From: Sporolactobacillus sp. Y61
GTDB taxonomy: Bacteria > Bacillota > Bacilli > Bacillales > Sporolactobacillaceae
Length of the DNA stretch: 64,000 nt
Direction of reading: 5' to 3'
Assembly: GCF_040529185.1 (NCBI RefSeq)
Contig: NZ_CP159510.1
Coordinates: 1,488,001-1,552,000 of the forward strand
The notes beneath the pieces are model-generated. The model saw nothing but the letters and a program-made list of their open reading frames with translations. It was not told the DNA's origin and searched no databases. Shown here piece after piece: positions 58,345 through 64,000 of the stretch; positions within the stretch are counted from its first letter, which is position 1; every line of letters begins with the position of its first letter. Position numbers and translations under genes: made by a program.

Positions 58345-59523
58345 ATGAAAAAGGATTACGGCGCGTTTATTGAGGATCAAATGAATCTGGCACCGACCGG
58401 GAACGGAGATCTTCGCGGCCGGTCATTTGCTGTAAAAGATATATTTGCAATAAAGGATCACGTCTCAAGTGCCGGAAATCCGGACTGGCTGAAGACGCAC
58501 CAGGCAGCCGAAGCCGATGCCCCGGCCGTTGCCGTACTGAGGAAAAACGGAGCCCTGCTGCGCGGCGTCACGGTGACCGATGAGCTGATGTACAGTCTGA
58601 AGGGGGACAATATTCACTTTCCACCGACCATTAATCCGGCTGTCCCCGATGCGTTCACGGGCGGATCGTCGAGCGGATCGGCGGCTGCCGTCGCCGGAGG
58701 ACAGGTTGACTTTGCCATCGGTACCGATACCGGCGGGTCCGTCCGTATTCCATCTGCTTACTGCGGCCTGTTCGGGATTCGTCCAACCCACGGCGCGATA
58801 TCGCTCGAAGGTGTGATTCCGCTTGCCCCTTCTTTCGACACGGTCGGATGGATGGCGCGCTGCGCGAAGGGGCTTGAAAATATCGGATCCTGCCTGCTTC
58901 CGGGACAGCCGCTTCGTTCTTACACCCGGTTTTATGTGCTTCAGGAAGCCTGGGATCTGATCCGTGATCCGTCCGTCAGGGAAACGCTGATGGATTTTAT
59001 CAGGAAAACCTGCCCCGCTATAACGTCCCAACCGGTTCCATTGCCTGTTTCATCGCTGCCTGAGATTGCGGAAACCTTCCGGATCATCCAGGGGACAGAG
59101 GCGTGGCAGATGCATGGCGCATGGATTGAAAGGACGCACCCAGCCTTCGGGCGCGATATCGCTGGACGTTTTGAAGCGGCGTCACGGATGACAGATCATG
59201 CGCAATCTGAAAAAGCCGCCACAGTCAAGGCACAGTTCAGTCAGGCGATGGCGCGGATGACACAGGCAAACGGACTGATTTTGATTCCGACGACTTATGG
59301 ACCTGCCCCGAAACGGGTGGCTTCATTTGAAGAAAGTGAACGTGTGCGGTCGCGGACGATGCAGCTGACCTGCATTGCCGGTGTTTCCGGCCTGCCTCAG
59401 CTGACGGTGCCCGTCCCGCATCTGGACGGACCGATTGGTTTGTCCTTTATTTCGGGACGGGGGACGGACCGGCAGCTGCTCAGATGGGCAGCTGCACACT
59501 TTGCCGGCACGGAAGGCGGATAA
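58345..59523 (+). CDS. Amidase signature family enzyme
   Basis: 392 residues, shorter than typical amidases (about 450-500). The Ser-cisSer-Lys triad is complete: K31 in 'SFAVKDIF', the Gly/Ser-rich 'GGSSSGSAAAVAGG' and 'GTDTGGSVRIPSAYCG'. It hydrolyses an amide; placed directly ahead of pucR and the purine genes, allantoate-, ureidoglycolate- or other ureide-derived amides are possible substrates, but plant-derived amides fit too. AC-GGGAGG-CGG precedes the ATG. pucR begins 23 bases downstream, so the genes share an operon. Confidence 0.87.
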   Translation: MKKDYGAFIEDQMNLAPTGNGDLRGRSFAVKDIFAIKDHVSSAGNPDWLKTHQAAEADAPAVAVLRKNGALLRGVTVTDELMYSLKGDNIHFPPTINPAVPDAFTGGSSSGSAAAVAGGQVDFAIGTDTGGSVRIPSAYCGLFGIRPTHGAISLEGVIPLAPSFDTVGWMARCAKGLENIGSCLLPGQPLRSYTRFYVLQEAWDLIRDPSVRETLMDFIRKTCPAITSQPVPLPVSSLPEIAETFRIIQGTEAWQMHGAWIERTHPAFGRDIAGRFEAASRMTDHAQSEKAATVKAQFSQAMARMTQANGLILIPTTYGPAPKRVASFEESERVRSRTMQLTCIAGVSGLPQLTVPVPHLDGPIGLSFISGRGTDRQLLRWAAAHFAGTEGG

Positions 59524-59546
59524 ACAATAACTACGGGAGTGCTTTA

Positions 59547-61169
59547 ATGATGAAAGTCTCCGATTTATTTCACTATCCGGCGTTCAGTGATTTCCGACTT
59601 CTGGCCGGAAAGGACGGAACAGGCCGGGAAATACGGAATGTCAACATGATGGATGCCCCGGATATCATCGACTATCTGAAGCCGGATGACTGGCTGATTA
59701 CGACCGGCTATCATCTGCAGGATAATCCGGAGTTCTTCTGCCGTCTGGTGGCCCGGATGGCGGAGAAGAGCTGTGCAGCACTCGGGATTAAGACCCGCCG
59801 CTTCATCCACGGCGTACCGGCTGAAGTGATTCGGCTCGCCGATCGGTTGTCTTTTCCGCTGATTGACCTGCCCAACAGCCTTGCGCTTGTGGATATTGCC
59901 AATCAGACCCTGTCCACGATTCTTGATGCCCGGACGAAGGAACTGCAGTTCGCGATTGACACCCATCAGCAGTTTACCAAACATATTATGCGCGGAGAGG
60001 GTATCGACCGCCTGCTCAAAAGGCTGGCCGAACTGATCGGTGCCCCGGTGATTCTTCTGGATTCCTGGTCCAAAGTGATTACTTCCTCAGGCGCGGCGTC
60101 TGAGCCTGATTTTCTTTCCCGGCTCGGAAAAATGGGTCAGGTATTTTTTCAGATGAAGTCGCGTGTCACGTCGTTTTCCTTTATTGCGACACGGGAAACC
60201 TGTTCTCTATTTACACTCTATACATATAAGCGGAAAAGGTTTTTTCTTTTGATCCGCAGATGGGTACCCTCCACTGAACGGCTGATTACGCTGACGATCG
60301 AACAGGCGTCGAATGTGATTGCCTTCGAGCTGATGAAAGACGAGGCTCTGAAACAGACCGACCGAAAAGTTCGTGACGCCTTTTTTGCCAATCTGGTCAG
60401 CCGGTCATTTGCGACGGCTGAAGAAGCAGAGGGTCGGGCGAAGGAATTCGGGCTGCACCAGGGGCGGCCCTGCGTCTGTGCCGCGGCAGAACTGGATATG
60501 GATCAGACGCCGATCAGTTTCACACATTTTCAGATGGAGACAGGTGAAGAGTTTGAATACCTTGAAGGGGAAGTCGGCCATCTGCCGTTTCCGGGCCATT
60601 TATTCGTCAGGGATCATACCTGCATCCTGATTATTGAACTCATGATGAACGGGGAGCATGCCATGCGTTTTCTGAAACCGGCCCTCGCCCATATGCAGGA
60701 GCAGGTGGCGCGCTTCTTCCCGCATACGCTCTCTTTTGGCCTGAGTAATATTTTTGATGAAGTGGCCGGTATCCCGGAAGCCTTTCAGGAAGCCGTCGAT
60801 GCCCTTCATGCCGGTATGCAGATGGGGCGAAGCGCGTTTATCCAGAACTATCAGTCCCGGGGCATCGCCGACCTGTTGCGGAGGCTTCCTGAAGAAGATC
60901 TCGCCAAACTCTATGAGGAGACGCTTCAGAGTCTCGCTTTTCCGAAGCGGGAGGAGGATCGGGATCTGCTCCATACACTGTATGTCTATCTGGAGTCAAA
61001 CTGTCAGATTTCGGAAACAGCGAAGAAGCTCTTTGTTCATCGTAATACGGTCATATACCGAATGGACAAATGTGAACATCTGCTTGGAAAAGATTTGAAG
61101 GATCCGGATACTGTCTTTCAGCTGCGTTTTGCGCTGAGGCTGAAACCACTTCTTGGATCAAGACGGTGA
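59547..61169 (+). CDS. pucR: PucR family transcriptional regulator
   Basis: 540 residues, like B. subtilis PucR (531). An N-terminal purine catabolism domain starts 'MMKVSDLFHYPAFSDFRLLA' and includes 'DWLITTGYHLQDN'; the C-terminal HTH is 'ETAKKLFVHRNTVIYRMDKC' (PucR_HTH). The regulator responds to purine breakdown intermediates such as allantoin. ATG 59547 has GGGAG seven bases upstream; the open frame further up overlaps the amidase. Followed by OHCU decarboxylase after 24 bases. Confidence 0.92.
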   Translation: MMKVSDLFHYPAFSDFRLLAGKDGTGREIRNVNMMDAPDIIDYLKPDDWLITTGYHLQDNPEFFCRLVARMAEKSCAALGIKTRRFIHGVPAEVIRLADRLSFPLIDLPNSLALVDIANQTLSTILDARTKELQFAIDTHQQFTKHIMRGEGIDRLLKRLAELIGAPVILLDSWSKVITSSGAASEPDFLSRLGKMGQVFFQMKSRVTSFSFIATRETCSLFTLYTYKRKRFFLLIRRWVPSTERLITLTIEQASNVIAFELMKDEALKQTDRKVRDAFFANLVSRSFATAEEAEGRAKEFGLHQGRPCVCAAAELDMDQTPISFTHFQMETGEEFEYLEGEVGHLPFPGHLFVRDHTCILIIELMMNGEHAMRFLKPALAHMQEQVARFFPHTLSFGLSNIFDEVAGIPEAFQEAVDALHAGMQMGRSAFIQNYQSRGIADLLRRLPEEDLAKLYEETLQSLAFPKREEDRDLLHTLYVYLESNCQISETAKKLFVHRNTVIYRMDKCEHLLGKDLKDPDTVFQLRFALRLKPLLGSRR

Positions 61170-61193
61170 AAAATACAGGACGGAGGCAGCACG

Positions 61194-61721
61194 ATGGACA
61201 TTACGACATGCAATCAGATGGATGAAGAGGCGTTTGTCCGGATGCTGGGCGGCATCTTTGAAAAATCACCATGGGTGGCGCGGGCGGTTTCAGGGAAAAG
61301 GCCTTTTCGCTCAGCAGATGACCTGTTCTCGGCCCTGGCGGCGGCCGTCCGCGGGGCTTCACCGGCCGGACGCCGGGCACTGATCAACCATCATCCGCGG
61401 CTCGGCGGATCCGGAAAGATGACGGCGCAGTCCGTGAATGAGCAGAAAAGGGCCGGCCTCAGTCAGCTGGAGAAAAAAGAAGCGGCGGATATGGCGGCAT
61501 TAAACGCGGCTTATGAACAGCGTTTCGGTTTTCCATTTATTCTGGCTTTGCGCGGGAAAAAGAAGCAGGAGATTCTGATCGACATGCGACAGCGTCTGAC
61601 GCACACTCGGGCCGTCGAGTTCACGACTGCTATTGAAGAAATCATCAAAATCGCCCGTTTCCGTTTTGATGACCTGTTCGATCCGGAGCGGGATCATTCC
61701 GGAAACAGGAATGGAGCGTGA
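61194..61721 (+). CDS. OHCU decarboxylase (2-oxo-4-hydroxy-4-carboxy-5-ureidoimidazoline decarboxylase)
   Basis: 175 residues, all helical. The catalytic His and partners are in 'LINHHPRLGG', with 'KAGLSQLE'-type block 'KRAGLSQLEKKEA', 'LNAAYEQRFGFPFILALRGK' and 'RFRFDDL'. It performs the last step of urate conversion to S-allantoin. In B. subtilis this domain is fused to uricase in PucL; here it stands alone. GGAGG is seven bases ahead of the ATG, and the HIU hydrolase gene follows six bases after the stop. Confidence 0.94.
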   Translation: MDITTCNQMDEEAFVRMLGGIFEKSPWVARAVSGKRPFRSADDLFSALAAAVRGASPAGRRALINHHPRLGGSGKMTAQSVNEQKRAGLSQLEKKEAADMAALNAAYEQRFGFPFILALRGKKKQEILIDMRQRLTHTRAVEFTTAIEEIIKIARFRFDDLFDPERDHSGNRNGA

Positions 61722-61727
61722 CAGGCA

Positions 61728-62063
61728 ATGGGAGCATTAACGACACATATTCTCGACCTGACCCGGGGGAAACCGGCAGCGCACGTCCGGATTGACTGTT
61801 ATGTCTGTGACGGGGCGTCTCTTCGCTTCCTTGGCAGCAGCATGACAAACAAGGACGGACGGCCGGACGAGCCGCTGATCCGATCATTGAAAAAGGGGCG
61901 GTATGAGCTGCATGTGCATATTGGCTCATATTTTGGCATCGAGCCGGATCGGACGTTTCTCGATGTACTGACTATCCGATTTACCGTCTCCGATCCGGAC
62001 CAGAATTTTCATGTCCCGCTGCTTGTTTCCCCATACGGGTACCAGGTGTATCGCGGCAGCTGA
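61728..62063 (+). CDS. pucM: 5-Hydroxyisourate hydrolase (transthyretin-like)
   Basis: 111 residues, the usual size. 'LTTHILDLTRGKPAAHVRI' at the start, 'TNKDGRPDEPLI', 'IRFTVSDPDQNFHVPLLVSP' and the C-terminal tetrapeptide 'YRGS' hold the His, Arg, His, Tyr-Arg-Gly-Ser active site. It hydrolyses 5-hydroxyisourate made by urate oxidation to OHCU, the substrate of the preceding gene's product. Last gene of the amidase-pucR-OHCU decarboxylase-HIU hydrolase operon. Confidence 0.96.
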   Translation: MGALTTHILDLTRGKPAAHVRIDCYVCDGASLRFLGSSMTNKDGRPDEPLIRSLKKGRYELHVHIGSYFGIEPDRTFLDVLTIRFTVSDPDQNFHVPLLVSPYGYQVYRGS

Positions 62064-62069
62064 GCACAG

Positions 62070-62104
62070 AAAAAGAGCACGACAGGGATTGTCGCGCTCT
62101 TTTT
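62070..62104 (+). terminator. Terminator of the purine operon
   Basis: AAAAAGAGC-CGACA pairs with TGTCG-GCTCTTTTT. Confidence 0.9.
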
Positions 62105-62181
62105 CATGAAAGATGGCTGAAGCCCATCAGGCGGGCTGCTCATCGTCAATATGCGCCGTGCTCTTTCTTTATTAAAGATGA

Positions 62182-63534
62182 TCAGGATTTTGCCGCACTG
62201 GTTTCCGCGAGCACCTGGCCGGAGAGGTTGGTGGATGTCTTCTGTTCAGTGTGGCGGCCGGCATTGAAAATGATATTTAAGATCAGTGCAGTGAGACTGC
62301 CGGAGACAATGCCGTTGTTGGTCAGGATCTGAATCAGGCCGGGGAATTTGGCAAACAGATCCGGCTGAACGGTGACGCCGAGTCCGACACCAACGGAACA
62401 GGCGACAATCATCAGATTTTCCTGACGTGAAAAATCAACCTTGCCAAGCATCCGCACACCGGAAGCAACCACCATGCCGAACATGGCAAGGGTTGCGCCG
62501 CCAATCACTGCATTGGGAATCAGCACGGTCAGCGCACCGATTTTCGGAATCAGTCCAAGCGCAATCAGGCAAATCCCACAGACGATGGCCACGCTCCGGG
62601 TCTTTACACGTGTCATCTGAACGAGCCCGACATTCTGGGAAAAAGTGGTGTAAGGGAAGGCGTTAAAAAATCCACCAAGGAGAATGGCCAGTCCCTCCGC
62701 ACGATAGCCCTTCTGCATATCCTTTTCATTGATCGGCTGATCGCAGATCTCACTGAGTGCCAGATAGACGCCTGTGGTTTCAATCATACTGACGATACCG
62801 ACGATGGACATGGCAAGAATCGCATCAATGTGAAACGTCGGCAGGCCGAAGCTGAACGGTGAGATCAGGCTGAACCAGCCGGCCCCGGAAACGGTAGAAA
62901 AATCAACCATGCCCATGAAGGCGGCGACGATGGTTCCGGCAATAATACTGATCAGGATCGACAGGGTCCGCAGAAAGCCTTTGAAAAAGCGGTTCATGAA
63001 AATGATCAGGGCAAGTACGCCGAATCCCAGTCCGAGATTCTGAGCACTGCCGAATCCTTCAGCGCCGACTCCGCCGCCAAGGTTGTTGACGGCAACGGGA
63101 ATCAGTGTAATGCCGATAATCATCACGACCGTACCGACGACAACAGGTGGAAAGAGGTGGACGATTTTTCCGAAAAAGGTGGACATCAGAAGGACAACCA
63201 GTCCGGCAACGAGGATCGCTCCGCATATACCGGCCATCCCGTACGATTTTCCAATGATAATCATCGGGGAAACGGCGGTGAAGGTGCACCCCATCACAAT
63301 CGGCAGACCGATACCGAAATAACGGTTTTTCCATGCCTGAAGCAAAGTAGCGATACCGCAGGCCGCCAGGTCAATCGAGACGAGCAGAGCAAGTTCCGCT
63401 CCTTCCAGGCCCACTGAAGCCCCGACAATCAGCGGAACAATGACGGCACCGCCGTACATGGCCAGCATATGCTGGATACCCAGTGAAATGATTCTTCCCG
63501 GTTTATCTGTTGTTCCCAAATTTTTCACTCCCAT
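62182..63534 (-). CDS. NCS2 family purine permease (urate/xanthine type)
   Basis: 450 residues with about fourteen helices. The NCS2 motifs 'LGIQHMLAMYGGAVIVPLIV' with the QH pair, 'SMIETTGVYLALSEI' and 'FPYTTFSQNVGLVQMT' (the substrate-contacting Gln/Asn-Gly region) are present and typical of PucJ/PucK, PbuX-type carriers. It brings in urate or xanthine with protons and serves the neighbouring HIU/OHCU pathway. Convergent with that operon. ATG 63534 has a weak upstream site. Confidence 0.92.
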   Translation of the reverse strand: MGVKNLGTTDKPGRIISLGIQHMLAMYGGAVIVPLIVGASVGLEGAELALLVSIDLAACGIATLLQAWKNRYFGIGLPIVMGCTFTAVSPMIIIGKSYGMAGICGAILVAGLVVLLMSTFFGKIVHLFPPVVVGTVVMIIGITLIPVAVNNLGGGVGAEGFGSAQNLGLGFGVLALIIFMNRFFKGFLRTLSILISIIAGTIVAAFMGMVDFSTVSGAGWFSLISPFSFGLPTFHIDAILAMSIVGIVSMIETTGVYLALSEICDQPINEKDMQKGYRAEGLAILLGGFFNAFPYTTFSQNVGLVQMTRVKTRSVAIVCGICLIALGLIPKIGALTVLIPNAVIGGATLAMFGMVVASGVRMLGKVDFSRQENLMIVACSVGVGLGVTVQPDLFAKFPGLIQILTNNGIVSGSLTALILNIIFNAGRHTEQKTSTNLSGQVLAETSAAKS

Positions 63535-63573
63535 TCTTAAACTCTTTGCAATCGCAGGATGTCGTTAAAAAAA

Positions 63574-63852
<279 letters not shown>

Positions 63853-63866
63853 TCAGATGATCACGG

Positions 63867-63949
63867 GATCAGCTTGTAAACGATTTGCCGGGTCTTCTAA
63901 GCTCTCTACTATTATGTCCATGATCAGCTCGTATACTGTTTGCCGAGTC
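63867..63949. repeat. Direct duplication of a 28-bp gene end
   Basis: GATCAGCTTGTAAACGATTT (63867 on) and GATCAGCTCGTATACTGTTT (63922 on) continue as GCCGGGTC and GCCGAGTC; 28 bp with few differences, 55 bp apart. The second contains the stop codon of the following minus-strand gene. Confidence 0.65.
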
Positions 63950-64000
63950 CCATCTCTTTCAGCAGTTTACGGTAGGCGATAGACGTTTTGTCGGCCATAA
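63924..64000 (-). CDS. Unidentified gene, C-terminal end only
   Basis: The minus-strand frame enters from beyond the window and ends 'KTSIAYRKLLKEMGLGKQY' plus two residues before TGA. A Met lies at the window edge, but a 24-residue peptide is unlikely to be complete. The fragment is too short to identify. Confidence 0.45.
   Translation of the reverse strand, partial: MADKTSIAYRKLLKEMGLGKQYTS

Overview
The window (about half G+C) looks like chromosome of a low-to-mid G+C Gram-positive of the Bacillales. Markers are a teichuronic acid (tua) operon tail, a ComK-type competence regulator, a DUF1659/DUF2922/YvrJ trio, a PucR-controlled purine-degradation locus, T-box control, a Fur box and cre sites. 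Fused MtlA, polyamine genes and 21-bp intergenic repeats would fit a Sporolactobacillus-like genus, but that placement is an inference.

Layout. 1-3488: end of a teichuronic acid operon (tuaE partial, tuaF, tuaG, tuaH). 3489-4464: non-coding, with two kinds of short repeats. 4465-10199: polyamine operon speD, speA, speE (frameshifted), carboxy(nor)spermidine dehydrogenase and decarboxylase. 10603-14595: small unknown protein, M20 amidohydrolase, secreted metallophosphoesterase, OFA-type MFS carrier. 14919-19618: tRNA-Ala, calcium P-type ATPase, RidA, and the DUF1659/DUF2922/YvrJ trio. 19876-20900: L,D-transpeptidase-like protein split from its signal peptide by a frameshift. 20901-26330: mannitol operon mtlA (IICBA), mtlR, mtlD with two cre sites. 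26766-34963: AT-rich small-gene island, tRNA-Gln, UvrA2, ManC, PepV, a glutamine amidotransferase and a frameshifted YczE-like membrane protein. 35186-39187: Fur-controlled ferric siderophore or heme uptake operon with a ferredoxin-NADP reductase-like flavoprotein. 39340-40666: a T-box leader, probably methionine-specific, ahead of an S-adenosylmethionine hydrolase. 40667-46848: repeats, EcfT remnant, aldo/keto reductase, YfhO, a lone PTS IIC, ComK. 46941-49052: IS200/IS605 element inserted in a decayed EAL-domain gene. 49210-55451: HAD phosphatase with glycerol-1-phosphate dehydrogenase, MFS carrier, a long array of about 21-bp repeats, a DrrAB-type ABC exporter. 55725-63834: ROK fructokinase, frameshifted flavin monooxygenase, amidase, PucR, OHCU decarboxylase, HIU hydrolase, urate/xanthine permease, ferredoxin.

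Cross-cutting points. A structured ~170-190-nt repeat recurs at 6782, 27408, 33153 (truncated) and 39736 (fragment); it resembles HEARO/IscB-omega RNA elements. Four genes are each broken by what looks like loss of one base (three clearly a C in a C-run), which suggests either homopolymer sequencing error or clustered decay. Polyamine synthesis (which consumes S-adenosylmethionine) and the T-box-controlled S-adenosylmethionine hydrolase both touch methionine economy. All assignments come from reading the sequence and remembered family features; no database search was run.
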